Positions 1 to 7,418 of a DNA stretch of 39,755 nucleotides are shown here, one piece after another. The stretch comes from Tateyamaria pelophila (lineage in GTDB: Bacteria > Pseudomonadota > Alphaproteobacteria > Rhodobacterales > Rhodobacteraceae). A program made the translations under genes and the position numbers. The notes below the pieces were generated by a model. That model was given only the letters and a program-made list of their open reading frames with translations, did not search any database and had not been told where the DNA came from. Location of the stretch: assembly GCF_019966495.1 (NCBI RefSeq), contig NZ_JAIMIA010000042.1, positions 1 through 39,755 on the forward strand. Direction: 5' to 3'. Position 1 is the first letter of the stretch. Each line of letters begins with the position of its first letter.

Positions 1-411
1 TCAGACAGAGCCGCCCGGTTCTCTGCGGTCGCCAGTCCCTCGGTCTCGAACCGGCCCATCTGCGACGTGGATGCGGCATGCGCATCGACGGCACGGCCAC
101 CGACAACCTGGCGCATCACGGGATCGAGCGCGAGACGGTCGGCGTCATTGACGTCCCCGTATCCTGCCAACCGGCCGTAGACCGATTGCCGAAACAGCCC
201 GTCGAGCCGGTGGATCGTGTTCTTGCCACGGCGATTATCGCACAGGGCAGCAGACGCCAGATTGGACAGACCGAGCGCGTCATCAAGCTCGCGCATCACC
301 AGAAGGCCGCCATCCGAACTGAGCTGAGCGCCCCGGAATTCCAGCCGCACGCGAGGGTCAAAATCCACACGATCTGCCCGCTGCAAGCCCGCACCCTCTG
401 GGTGATCCATG
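1..411 (-). CDS. IS1380-family transposase, N-terminal part (runs off left edge)
   Basis: The minus strand is open from an ATG at 409-411 to the window edge, giving 137 residues. The start (MDHPEGAG) is followed by a beta-rich opening with RLEFRGAQLSSDGGLLVMRE and then LDGLFRQSVYGRLAGYGDVND. I recognise this as the N-terminal region of IS1380-type DDE transposases, which cut and paste their own element. The catalytic core lies beyond the left edge, so activity cannot be judged. The family call comes from recognising the motif style, not from a search. The terminal inverted repeat that should lie to the right, between the ATG and roughly 500, could not be identified by eye. Confidence 0.85.
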
Positions 412-609
412 AAACACATCCTCCGCAGCAACCAACGCCATGATATATATAGAAAATATCACGTTCAAGACAGCGAAATCAGAGATCTACTTGGGGAATG
501 CGGGTTCAAAGAAGATGAAGAACACATTACTTACCCGCTCAGCGGTTGCTCTAAAGTCATTCCTAATGATGGTCCTTTGAAAACAGAGCCATATCCTGTC
601 GTTGAATAA
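409..609 (+). pseudogene. Possible gene remnant next to the IS
   Basis: An open frame of 66 codons starts inside the transposase 5' end and stops at 609. The first dozen codons overlap the transposase start in antisense and are probably chance. The remainder (from about 445) reads as a plausible acidic C-terminal tail with DSEIRDLLGECGFKEDEEH and sits in the AT-rich patch. It could be the 3' end of a gene cut by the insertion element. I do not recognise a family, and no ribosome binding site supports the ATG at 409. Confidence 0.25.
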
Positions 610-759
610 CGTCTTCACCGTGTGACCGTGTGCACAATGCCCAATCTCCGACTGGGCAGCGCCCGAACCGCCGCCACGGGGCGGGCGCGGCACGCAGCTG
701 ACAAAACACCGCAAGCATCAAAAACGCCTCTCACCCGACCCTCCGCCTCCACGCTGCAA

Positions 760-773
760 TTGACCCACATCAA
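760..773 (+). promoter_or_regulatory. FNR/FnrL-type box upstream of the 830 gene
   Basis: The sequence is TTGAC, four bases, then ATCAA. It matches the FNR/Crp-type anaerobox TTGAT-N4-ATCAA in nine of ten defined bases. Its centre is at 766.5. A TATATT -10 hexamer at 796-801 predicts transcription starting near 808, which puts the box at about -41.5, the class II activator position. The match and spacing are seen in the sequence. Control by an FnrL-like regulator is inferred. Confidence 0.55.
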
Positions 774-795
774 AGAACACATGCAGCTTCCCGCA

Positions 796-801
796 TATAT
801 T
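796..801 (+). promoter_or_regulatory. Candidate -10 element (TATATT)
   Basis: TATATT differs from the sigma-70 consensus TATAAT by one base. There is no good -35 hexamer 17 bases upstream, which fits a promoter that depends on the activator bound at 760-773. The ATG it would serve is at 830, after a GGAGGG ribosome binding site. Confidence 0.45.
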
Positions 802-829
802 CGGCCCATCTCAAACGCGGAGGGCCAAA

Positions 830-1021
830 ATGCCACGTCTCATGCTTATCCTGATCCTGCACATCTTCATCGGATCTACCGTCGCGGGCTCTGCCGTCGT
901 GGTGGCGCTCACCTTGGGCTACGATACGCTCGGCCCGATCCTGATCATGGCCGCCCTCGGCTTTCTCGCGGCCTTCCCGGTCAGTTGGTTTGTGGTCAAA
1001 CGGATCTCGGAGGCCGCCTGA
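830..1021 (+). CDS. Small two-helix membrane protein (63 aa)
   Basis: A 63-residue protein starts at an ATG preceded by GGAGGG. Two hydrophobic helices fill it: roughly residues 3-30 and 36-56, with a short polar turn (YDTLG) between them and a basic end (VVKRISEAA). It should sit in the inner membrane as a hairpin. Similar tiny proteins in Rhodobacteraceae often carry the label CTP synthetase in databases. Nothing in 63 mostly hydrophobic residues could hold that activity, so I regard that label as an error. The TraR/DksA gene follows 73 bases later on the same strand and may be co-transcribed. Function is unknown; the FNR-like promoter suggests a role under low oxygen. Confidence 0.75.
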   Translation: MPRLMLILILHIFIGSTVAGSAVVVALTLGYDTLGPILIMAALGFLAAFPVSWFVVKRISEAA

Positions 1022-1094
1022 GCAGATTGCGCCAGATCAAGGCGGCCCGCGCAAAACGCGCCCATCCTGCGCGCGACACATCAGGAGGCACCCC

Positions 1095-1409
1095 ATGGAT
1101 ATCGCAGCACAAAAACAAATTCTTCTCGCCCGCCGGGCCGAGCTTGCGGCCAATCTCACCGAGATTGAGCATCAGCTTGACGCGCCCGCGACCAAGGATT
1201 GGGAGGATCGCGCCTCTGATCGGCAAGGCGATGAGGTTTTGGAGGCCTTGGGTCACGCGGAACATAATGAGATGATCCGCATCGATGCAGCCCTTGAGCG
1301 GATCGAAACAGGGGAATACGGTGCCTGTGCAAAATGCGGGAATGATATCTCGGAGGCGCGTTTGAAACTGCTGCCCGACGCGGCGCTATGCAAGGATTGC
1401 GCGGTCTAG
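1095..1409 (+). CDS. TraR/DksA-type C4 zinc-finger protein
   Basis: This 104-residue protein is of the short TraR/DksA type, which binds RNA polymerase through the secondary channel and alters promoter choice. The C-terminal zinc finger is clear: CAKC at about residues 76-79 and CKDC about 17 residues later. An N-terminal helical coiled region (residues 5-60, with many Glu, Ala and Arg) comes first. The ATG at 1095 is chosen because AGGAGG lies 7 bases upstream; an in-frame upstream extension to 990 has no such site and overlaps the preceding gene. It is shorter than E. coli DksA (151 aa), so a specialised paralogue is likely. The direct target is unknown. Confidence 0.88.
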   Translation: MDIAAQKQILLARRAELAANLTEIEHQLDAPATKDWEDRASDRQGDEVLEALGHAEHNEMIRIDAALERIETGEYGACAKCGNDISEARLKLLPDAALCKDCAV

Positions 1410-1448
1410 CTCAAGAGTTCGCACGGTCAGGCAGCCCGTCTCTGAACG

Positions 1449-1479
1449 GTGGTGCCCGACCGGATCGGTCGCGCACCAC
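1449..1479. terminator. Convergent terminator-like dyad
   Basis: GTGGTGC (1449-1455) pairs with GCACCAC (1473-1479). Inside it, CGACCG (1457-1462) pairs with CGGTCG (1466-1471) around a GAT loop, with one C/C mismatch between the two stems. It lies between the convergent stop codons at 1409 and 1497. No long T-run follows on either side, so termination is likely but not proven. Confidence 0.55.
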
Positions 1480-1496
1480 ATCGCATATTTCAGCGC

Positions 1497-2063
1497 TTAT
1501 TTGTACCCGAACGCCGAGTTTGGCATCCAGTCCGGCGTTCCCTTGCCCGCACGCATGTGCAGGCATGACGTCCCGACGCGCTGGAAGTAAGTCGCTTTCA
1601 GCTCGTACCAACCGGCTTGCGGCACTTCTACCTGCACCACCTGGGTCTCAAAACATGGCACGCGCCGGTTGTGATAGCCGACTTGCTGGCCACCTATATA
1701 GGCCTCCAGCCCATCGTTCGTCAGGAAATCAATGTTGTAGACACCCGGACTGTCAAATTTCACATAGCCGGAAATTCCTGCCACGACATGATGCGCCTGG
1801 GTCGACGTCAGCGTCAGATCTCCATCGGCCGTATCGCGGTAATCAAGGCCCTTGAGCGGCGTTCCCGGAGCGGCTCTTTTCAGGGCCCGTTCCGCCTGAT
1901 TGAGTGTTTTGACATCCGGTGGATAGGCATATTTGACCGCCAGTCCGGGCTTCAGGCCCGTCGGCTGTGGATTTGCGGGTTCAAGCTTGAGCGGAGCCGC
2001 CAAAGCCGTGGTCGCAACCAGTGCCATCGCACAGGCGGCTGCAACTGTTTTCAAAAAGGTCAT
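1497..2063 (-). CDS. Secreted PA14-domain protein
   Basis: The 188-residue product starts with a classic Sec signal peptide (basic MTFLK, hydrophobic core, cleavage near ALAAP at about residues 20-24), so it should be exported to the periplasm or outside. The body (about residues 85-175) reads as a PA14-like beta-sandwich: GYVKFDSPGVYNIDFLTNDG, then a display of GLEAYIGGQQVG and a VEVPQAGWYELKATYFQRVG strand pair. PA14 domains bind carbohydrates in many proteins. Two cysteines (in VPCFETQ and TSCLHM) may form a disulphide. It is monocistronic, separated from the glycan cassette by a hairpin. A sugar-binding role is inferred only from the fold and neighbourhood. Confidence 0.75.
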   Translation of the reverse strand: MTFLKTVAAACAMALVATTALAAPLKLEPANPQPTGLKPGLAVKYAYPPDVKTLNQAERALKRAAPGTPLKGLDYRDTADGDLTLTSTQAHHVVAGISGYVKFDSPGVYNIDFLTNDGLEAYIGGQQVGYHNRRVPCFETQVVQVEVPQAGWYELKATYFQRVGTSCLHMRAGKGTPDWMPNSAFGYK

Positions 2064-2125
2064 TCATAACTCCCAATATCTTGACCGACGCACTGCGGCC
2101 TTGAGTGATGCCTGAGTTTAGAAGA

Positions 2126-2156
2126 GCGATGGGCCGCCTGACAACCTCTCCATCGC
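2126..2156 (-). terminator. Hairpin after the glycan operon
   Basis: GCGATGG (2126-2132) and CCATCGC (2150-2156) form a perfect 7-base stem with a 17-base loop. It lies 24 bases downstream of the methyltransferase stop and ahead of the PA14 gene. On the minus strand it is followed by TCTTCTAAAC, with only a short T-rich stretch. Confidence 0.4.
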
Positions 2157-2179
2157 AAACTGTGATCAATTCTGATCTC

Positions 2180-2659
2180 TCAGGGTGCGCGAAAGAACAA
2201 ATATCGGTCCGGCGCGATCGTCTCCGGTCCGCTGATCTGTTCAAGCCCAACCAGGGGTTGCTGCGACAGCACCAGACCGCCTGAAACCATGACCGCTGCG
2301 ATGAAGGGACTCAGTTTGGCCCCTTCCTGCACATCCAGTTCCTTGACGCCAAAGCCAAAGTCATAATGTGCGAGCGCCATTTGCTTGCCCTCACCTGCCA
2401 TACGTTGAAGTATGTCTTCGGCCTCACCCTGTAGAAAATCCGCTTCGGGCGGGACACAACTGGGATGGCACTCGAGAATCCGATCGATCACCCAGATGCG
2501 GCGGCCTTTGATTTCCTGCCGCAGGTGGTCATAAGTCCGCCCGTTGCCCAGACCCATCTCCAGCACGTCGCCGTCAATGCCCTTGATCTGATCCGCGGCC
2601 CAGTTGATCCCGTCAATTTGCGCGGTCAGGCGACGGCGCATTGATTCAAGTCTGCTCAT
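2180..2659 (-). CDS. Class I SAM-dependent methyltransferase, small
   Basis: A 159-residue methyltransferase. Motif I is visible as DVLEMGLGNGRTYDHL at about residues 33-48, the glycine-rich loop that holds S-adenosylmethionine. WVIDR about 12 residues later ends the second strand, where an acidic residue contacts the ribose. It is short for a complete class I fold and has a compact C-terminus (DRYLFFRAP). The ATG at 2659 is chosen because it overlaps the stop of the deacetylase gene as ATGA; a further upstream start at 2680 would lie inside that gene. It is the last gene of the seven-gene cassette. The substrate is unknown; capping or decorating the glycan made by the upstream enzymes is an inference. 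Confidence 0.85.
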   Translation of the reverse strand: MSRLESMRRRLTAQIDGINWAADQIKGIDGDVLEMGLGNGRTYDHLRQEIKGRRIWVIDRILECHPSCVPPEADFLQGEAEDILQRMAGEGKQMALAHYDFGFGVKELDVQEGAKLSPFIAAVMVSGGLVLSQQPLVGLEQISGPETIAPDRYLFFRAP

Positions 2660-3402
2660 ATGTCGTTCTCCATCGACCAAGGAGTGGCCCCACCCGATTG
2701 CATTTCGTCCAAAAAGGCTTCGGTAAAGGACCAGATTGCCGGAGTATGTACAAGATGGTGGGTCAACAGACCAAACGGTTCTGTATGGTCAGCGCGCCCC
2801 TCAACCCGATCCGTCAGCTGTGCCGCCGCCCTGGCAATGAGGATGTCGGGATCCACAAGTTCGCGGGTTCCGCTCCACCAAATCGGGTCGACATGCGTGT
2901 TCACGATGGCCAACCCGGCCAAAGCAGGGCGAGGTCGCGGCCTGTAGGTCGACAACACGCGATAACCTTGTTTGGCCAACACGCCGGTGATGTCATCGTT
3001 GATCCGATTCCAGGGCGGTACGAACATCCGAGCCACCTCATTTCCAAACAGAGCCAGCATCTTGTTGAGCCCCGCCTGCGCGTCGTGCGCCGCTCCCGGT
3101 CTTGGGGTGAGAAACTCGTTCTTCTTGTCGCCCGGGCCACTGTGGTCTGCATGGGCCCAACCATGCACGACCGGCAAGATGTGTCCGGTATCGATTTCCC
3201 CGGGAAGATTCGGATCCACACCTGCCGGGATAATCGCAAGATGCACCGGGACACCGATGCGCACGGCCGTGTCCATCAACTGCGCCAAGGCAGGCGTCAT
3301 TCGGGTCGCGTCATCATCACGCCACCACATGGGTACCGCAATGTCTTCACGACGACACTGGGCCAGCGCCCGGCGCAAAGGCGTCCAGTCAAGCGTTGTC
3401 AT
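2656..3402 (-). CDS. Polysaccharide deacetylase (NodB-like) family protein
   Basis: 248 residues of the NodB/CE4-type (beta/alpha) barrel. The metal site is recognisable: WRDDDA at about 27-32 gives the catalytic and metal-binding aspartates, and HGWAH at 80-84 is the HxxxH metal ligand pair. FVPPWNRI near 125-132 is the usual third motif. Such enzymes remove N-acetyl groups from amino sugars. There is no signal peptide, so unlike extracytoplasmic chitin deacetylases it should act in the cytoplasm on an intermediate. It starts inside the stop of the glycosyltransferase gene (ATGA at 3399-3402) and its own stop overlaps the methyltransferase start. The substrate is inferred to be a product of the neighbouring transferases. 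Confidence 0.85.
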   Translation of the reverse strand: MTTLDWTPLRRALAQCRREDIAVPMWWRDDDATRMTPALAQLMDTAVRIGVPVHLAIIPAGVDPNLPGEIDTGHILPVVHGWAHADHSGPGDKKNEFLTPRPGAAHDAQAGLNKMLALFGNEVARMFVPPWNRINDDITGVLAKQGYRVLSTYRPRPRPALAGLAIVNTHVDPIWWSGTRELVDPDILIARAAAQLTDRVEGRADHTEPFGLLTHHLVHTPAIWSFTEAFLDEMQSGGATPWSMENDI

Positions 3403-4526
3403 GGTGCATTCTCACGTAGGCCATGCGCAATTTCGACGGATAAGGCCGCGCCATCCATGCCTTGCGTCCGAAGCGGTCTGCGCCCCGCAGCCATCACCGC
3501 CTTGACCCGGTCGGCCAATGCAGCAGCTGTCAGGTCCTTTTGCAATACCACTTGCACCGCAGGAAGTGCGGCCAACGCATCCGCGCGCAGGCCCTGTTCC
3601 ACCTCGCCTCCATCATCAAACGGGACGAGCACAGCAGGCACACCGGACTGAAGCACATCCAGTGCCGTATTGTACCCCGCCATCGAAACCGAGGCTGCGG
3701 CAGACATCAACATCTGCCGAAACGCGGGCGTCGGCGCCTCGATACTTACGTTGGAAGGGGCCAGATCGGCCAAGGCCGCGCGCCGTTCATCCGACCCGCC
3801 AACCAACAACAGCCATTGCAATTCAGGCAGATGTGGGGCGGCTTCGAAAGCTGCACGGAATACCGCATCGCCAACATTGCCACCGCCTGCGCTGACCAGC
3901 ACCTGTTGGCTTTGGTCCGCACCGCCGGATGCAGGTTTTGGCGCCACGAACCCGGTGTAGTGCAAGCGGGCATTGAGCGCATCGCTGACTGGCCAGCTTT
4001 GCTGCAGTGTCACCACCTCCGGATCAGCGTGGACTAGGACGCCGTCATAGAACGCCCCAATAGTTTCATCCGCATAGTCTACCTTACCGGGTTTGCTCGG
4101 CGGGGCCAGAATATCGCGGATTGAACTCAGGATCACCGGACGCGGCGTCATCACCCGCGCGGCCTCGAGCAACGCTTTGAATTCCGTACGCAGAATGCGG
4201 CGACCAAAGGGGAACAGCTCTGTGATCAAAATATCGGGTCGAACCTCCGCCAGAATGCCCAGCAAGCGGTTCTGGCGTTCGGTCAGTAGTCTTTCATCGG
4301 CGACCGTACCGTCAGACCGTAGCAATGTCGTAAAATCCGTGCCATCCGATCGCAGGGGTGTCAGCTGCTCCAACCGCACGCCAGACGCATCAAAGTGATC
4401 AACGGCAGTTCCACCGCTCACAACCGTCACACGATCGCCTGCCGCCACAAAAGCACGGGCAAGGGTCAACGCGCGTGCGAGATGACCCGTACCAAGCAGA
4501 TGGGTGACGACGATCATCACCTTCAT
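3399..4526 (-). CDS. MurG-like GT-B glycosyltransferase
   Basis: 375 residues of a GT-B glycosyltransferase. The N-terminal domain opens with VTHLLGTGHLARALTLARA, the GHLxR acceptor-side loop seen in MurG and related enzymes. The C-terminal domain holds VLVSAGGGNVGD (about 209-220) and SVSMAGYNTALDVLQSG (about 289-305), the nucleotide-sugar binding half, followed by VPAVLVPFDDGGEVEQ. It resembles the first gene of the same operon (7415-8647) in layout and motifs, so the two look like paralogues adding sugars at different steps. There is no membrane segment. Both neighbours are joined by ATGA overlaps. Donor and acceptor are unknown. Confidence 0.85.
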   Translation of the reverse strand: MKVMIVVTHLLGTGHLARALTLARAFVAAGDRVTVVSGGTAVDHFDASGVRLEQLTPLRSDGTDFTTLLRSDGTVADERLLTERQNRLLGILAEVRPDILITELFPFGRRILRTEFKALLEAARVMTPRPVILSSIRDILAPPSKPGKVDYADETIGAFYDGVLVHADPEVVTLQQSWPVSDALNARLHYTGFVAPKPASGGADQSQQVLVSAGGGNVGDAVFRAAFEAAPHLPELQWLLLVGGSDERRAALADLAPSNVSIEAPTPAFRQMLMSAAASVSMAGYNTALDVLQSGVPAVLVPFDDGGEVEQGLRADALAALPAVQVVLQKDLTAAALADRVKAVMAAGRRPLRTQGMDGAALSVEIAHGLRENAP

Positions 4527-5107
4527 GGCGCGTCTCGCAGCAAACGGATGGGGTCTGGTTCGGCACGCAGTTCGCCGTTGGCAACGTTGATGAGGAACAA
4601 CCGATCCCGCTTGATCTGAAAGGGCGCCGGACCTTCAAAATTCCAGCCGGTTGCTGCGGCCATCAACACCCGCATGATCCCGATATGACAAACCGTCACC
4701 GTGTCGCAGCTCAACCCCTGCGCCCAGGGGACAAGCCGATCGCGCAGCGCGCCGGGGCTTTCGCCACCGGGCGGGCAATAGTCCCAGCCCCAGTGTTCGA
4801 TATCGCGGAAACCGCTGTTTGGATCTGCCCGCAGCTCAACGCCCTTGCCGCCTTCCCAATCGCCCCAGTTCATCTCGATCAGCGCATCGTGAACCTGTGG
4901 CGTGCGTCCTGCCACAATCTGGCCGGTTTCGACCGCCCGGCGGAGCGGGCTGGACACCAGATCAGCCTCTTCCCAGCCAAGCGGCAAGCGCAAGCCTGAC
5001 AGATGCGCCCGCGCCTCATCATCCAGCGGAACATCCGTACGGCCCTGTATGCGCCCGGCGCGATTCCACGCCGTATGACCATGGCGCAACAGCGCAAGTC
5101 GGATCAT
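4523..5107 (-). CDS. Histidine phosphatase family protein
   Basis: 194 residues with the phosphoglycerate mutase-like fold. The active site RHG (residues 8-10, in LLRHGHTAWN) supplies the histidine that is phosphorylated. SSPLRRAVETG gives the second arginine, EMNWGDWEG the acid, and CHIGIMRVL the second histidine. All key residues are present, so it should be active. A cytoplasmic phosphatase placed between glycosyltransferase genes suggests that it dephosphorylates a sugar-phosphate intermediate, as GpgP does in mycobacterial methylglucose lipopolysaccharide synthesis; that parallel is inference. It overlaps both neighbours by 4 bases. General alpha-ribazole phosphatase (CobC) activity is an alternative, but no cobalamin genes are nearby. 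Confidence 0.88.
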   Translation of the reverse strand: MIRLALLRHGHTAWNRAGRIQGRTDVPLDDEARAHLSGLRLPLGWEEADLVSSPLRRAVETGQIVAGRTPQVHDALIEMNWGDWEGGKGVELRADPNSGFRDIEHWGWDYCPPGGESPGALRDRLVPWAQGLSCDTVTVCHIGIMRVLMAAATGWNFEGPAPFQIKRDRLFLINVANGELRAEPDPIRLLRDAP

Positions 5108-6171
5108 ATCAAGGCCTCCAACGCAGTATTCAAGGTTTGGGCAGCATTGCCCAAAAGATGGTGCGACAGTATTTTCTCGCGCGCTTCTATGCCAAGGCGA
5201 TCCCGTTCACTTTGATTGGACATCAAATGTACAATCTGATGCGCCATTGCCTCTGGTCCGGCCCGAGGCGGCGGATGCGACCCGTGGACAACGTCCCGCA
5301 CGCCCGGCCTGTCCTGCGCAACGACGGGCAGACCTGCCGCCTGTGCTTCGAGGTACACCAGTCCGAACGCCCCGTTCACACCGGGCCAGAAGAACAGGCA
5401 GGACTGCTCGTATTGTTCCGCCAAAGCATCCGCATTCTGCACGCCCAGAAATGTCACGCGCCGTTTGAACGGCGCCATCATCCGTTCGACATCCGGTCGG
5501 GCGGGGCCGTCACCCGCGATATTCAACCGCCAACCGAGGTTTGCGGGCAATAGTCCCAGTGTGTCTGCAATCAACTGATACGAGGCCAGTTTATCGCCAT
5601 GCCGCATCATTCCGACATTCAGCATCGGACCTTGCCGACGGCTTTCGGGCGGCAGCTCGGCGCGCGCCAGAAACGGGGCAAGGTGGATCAGAGTTTGCCC
5701 CTCGGGCGCATCGCGCCGCAGAGTTTCAGCATCCCGGTGGGTGAAGTAAAAGATCGTGTCGGCGTCATCACTCGCTGCCTCGGCCGCCGCTGCAAACCTT
5801 GCCCACGGGCCGAACAACCGCTTGCGGGCGCGCGTGCTTTCGATCTGAAGATACGGAATACCCAGCGCCCGGCTGACTGAAGGGCCAATCAGGTCCGGTG
5901 CCTTGTAGTAGTTGTGGTAGGTCACCCAAGCCTGCCAGGATTTGGATGCAGGACGTTTCAACAGCCTGGCAACTTCTACCTGCGCACTTTGCATCAATTC
6001 GGATTGATGGGCCTTGTCACCCCACTTGTCATAAAGGCGCAGCTCAGAAACAAGCGCGACCGAACGTCCCCCTTGTCGCAGCGCCGCCATCAAGCCATTC
6101 GCCATGGCCCGATCTCCGGAAGGAACGGGGTGGTTTGGGGATTTCAGCGGAGCAAAGAATGCAAGGGTCAT
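5104..6171 (-). CDS. Glycosyltransferase family 4 protein
   Basis: 355-residue GT-B retaining glycosyltransferase. The N-terminus (FFAPLKSPNHPVPSGDRAMA) is the usual first strand with the acceptor loop. The C-terminal donor domain has NIAGDGPARPDVERMM (about 212-228) and NGAFGLVYLEAQAAGLPVV (about 269-288), the E-x7-E region that binds the nucleotide sugar. It lies in the middle of the cassette and overlaps both neighbours by ATGA. The protein is predicted to be soluble and cytoplasmic. The sugar transferred cannot be told from the sequence. Confidence 0.87.
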   Translation of the reverse strand: MTLAFFAPLKSPNHPVPSGDRAMANGLMAALRQGGRSVALVSELRLYDKWGDKAHQSELMQSAQVEVARLLKRPASKSWQAWVTYHNYYKAPDLIGPSVSRALGIPYLQIESTRARKRLFGPWARFAAAAEAASDDADTIFYFTHRDAETLRRDAPEGQTLIHLAPFLARAELPPESRRQGPMLNVGMMRHGDKLASYQLIADTLGLLPANLGWRLNIAGDGPARPDVERMMAPFKRRVTFLGVQNADALAEQYEQSCLFFWPGVNGAFGLVYLEAQAAGLPVVAQDRPGVRDVVHGSHPPPRAGPEAMAHQIVHLMSNQSERDRLGIEAREKILSHHLLGNAAQTLNTALEALI

Positions 6172-7418
6172 GGCGCATCCGCTTTGCCCATGATCGACCT
6201 GAGACGCTGGGCCAGATGGTCGATGCCCGGTTGCATCTGAAACTCCGATTGCAGGCGGTCAAGGGCGGCCTGGGCCATCGCCCTGCCCTGCGCAGGATCT
6301 TCGGCCAGACGCACCATATGGCCGGCCAGTGCCTCAGGCGCATCGTCGCTCAGAACACCATGTACACCGTCATCGATAAATTCCGGGATGGCCGAAACCG
6401 GCGTCGACAGGATCGGCAAGAGCTGGCTGGCCGCTTCCATCAGAACATTGGGCAGGCCGTCGCGATCTCCGTCAGCGGCCACGCGACTGGGCAACACAAA
6501 GAGATCAGCGCCGCGCATAGCCTCGATCACTTCGGGTTGATCACAGGCGCCACGCCACGTGATCCGGTCGTTCACTCCCAACACGTCTGCGTGCGCCCGC
6601 ATTTGCCTGTCCAGTGCGCCGCCACCGATATGGGTCCAGTGCCAGTCGAAGTGCCTTGGCAGCAATGCCAGCGCGCTGATCAGCCGGTCAAATCCCTTTT
6701 TCTCGACCAGACGTCCGACGGACATCATGTGAAAAGGTGCATCACCCGCACGCAGATCCCGTTCGGCTGGCAGCGGAAAACGCTTCAGATCCAAGCCGTG
6801 ATAGACGAGATCAACTGGCGTGCTTTGTGCCAGTTCATTCAAGTGCTCAGCCCCAAAGGCAGTACATGTGGCCCCAAAAGCAGCCCCCGCAGTCAGGTTG
6901 CTCAGCTTTTCACGCAATTCCCAATCAGGCGACGTCCAGATATCCTTGGCATGGGCAGAGAAGGCCCAAGGCATACCCCTCAGAACAGCAGCGTAACGGG
7001 CCACTGATGACGGGGTATGCAGGAAATGGGCGTAGATCGCCTCGATGCCAGCAGGCATTTCGCGTGCCATGACACAAGCCTGCCCAAACCGGCGCACCCG
7101 GTTGCGGGTCTTGTCGCGGCGCCAATCGCGCAGGAACTGACCAAACACCTTCCCGAAATCTGGTTGGAACAAAGCCCATCCGAGCCCACGCATCACGCGC
7201 AGCGGTTCTTGATGCAGGTATTCCGGCAAATAATACACATCTGCGCCAAGCTGATCATGCAAAGGGTGCGTTTTGTGATCGGTCGGATGGCGCAGCGACC
7301 ATATCTCGAAATCCAGCCCAGCGCGTTCAAGCGCAAGCAACTCCTGCGCGATAAAGGTTTCTGACAAACGCGGCCAACCTTTGACGGCGATGGCGAGCCG
7401 AGCCTGCTTTTGGGTCAT
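6168..7418 (-). CDS. Glycosyltransferase family 4 protein
   Basis: 416 residues of a GT4-type transferase. AVKGWPRLSETFIAQELLAL at the N-terminus is the typical start of colanic acid and exopolysaccharide transferases of this family. The donor domain contains MMSVGRLVEKKGFDRLI (about 232-248), then HIGGGALDRQM, and RDGLPNVLMEAASQLLPIL with the conserved Glu. The start at 7418 overlaps the stop of the first operon gene as ATGA. Similarity to exopolysaccharide enzymes supports a glycan product for the cassette, but there is no flippase, polymerase or export gene in the window, so the product could equally be a glycolipid or a small glycoside. Confidence 0.88.
   Translation of the reverse strand: MTQKQARLAIAVKGWPRLSETFIAQELLALERAGLDFEIWSLRHPTDHKTHPLHDQLGADVYYLPEYLHQEPLRVMRGLGWALFQPDFGKVFGQFLRDWRRDKTRNRVRRFGQACVMAREMPAGIEAIYAHFLHTPSSVARYAAVLRGMPWAFSAHAKDIWTSPDWELREKLSNLTAGAAFGATCTAFGAEHLNELAQSTPVDLVYHGLDLKRFPLPAERDLRAGDAPFHMMSVGRLVEKKGFDRLISALALLPRHFDWHWTHIGGGALDRQMRAHADVLGVNDRITWRGACDQPEVIEAMRGADLFVLPSRVAADGDRDGLPNVLMEAASQLLPILSTPVSAIPEFIDDGVHGVLSDDAPEALAGHMVRLAEDPAQGRAMAQAALDRLQSEFQMQPGIDHLAQRLRSIMGKADAP

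Larger units (their letters stand above)
412..829. other. Intergenic stretch next to the IS, with AT-rich scar and promoter
   Basis: This 418-base stretch has two parts. Bases about 440-610 are clearly richer in A and T than the rest of the window and look like foreign or decayed sequence beside the insertion element. Bases about 620-829 return to the local base composition and hold the promoter of the gene at 830, with an FNR-like box (760-773) and a TATATT hexamer (796-801). A small hairpin, GCCCA with TGGGC, lies near 638-656. No RNA gene was seen. Confidence 0.6.

Noticed and set aside
5212-5226. TTGAT-N5-ATCAA, FNR-like
   Set aside because: The spacer is five bases rather than four, and it lies inside a glycosyltransferase coding region.
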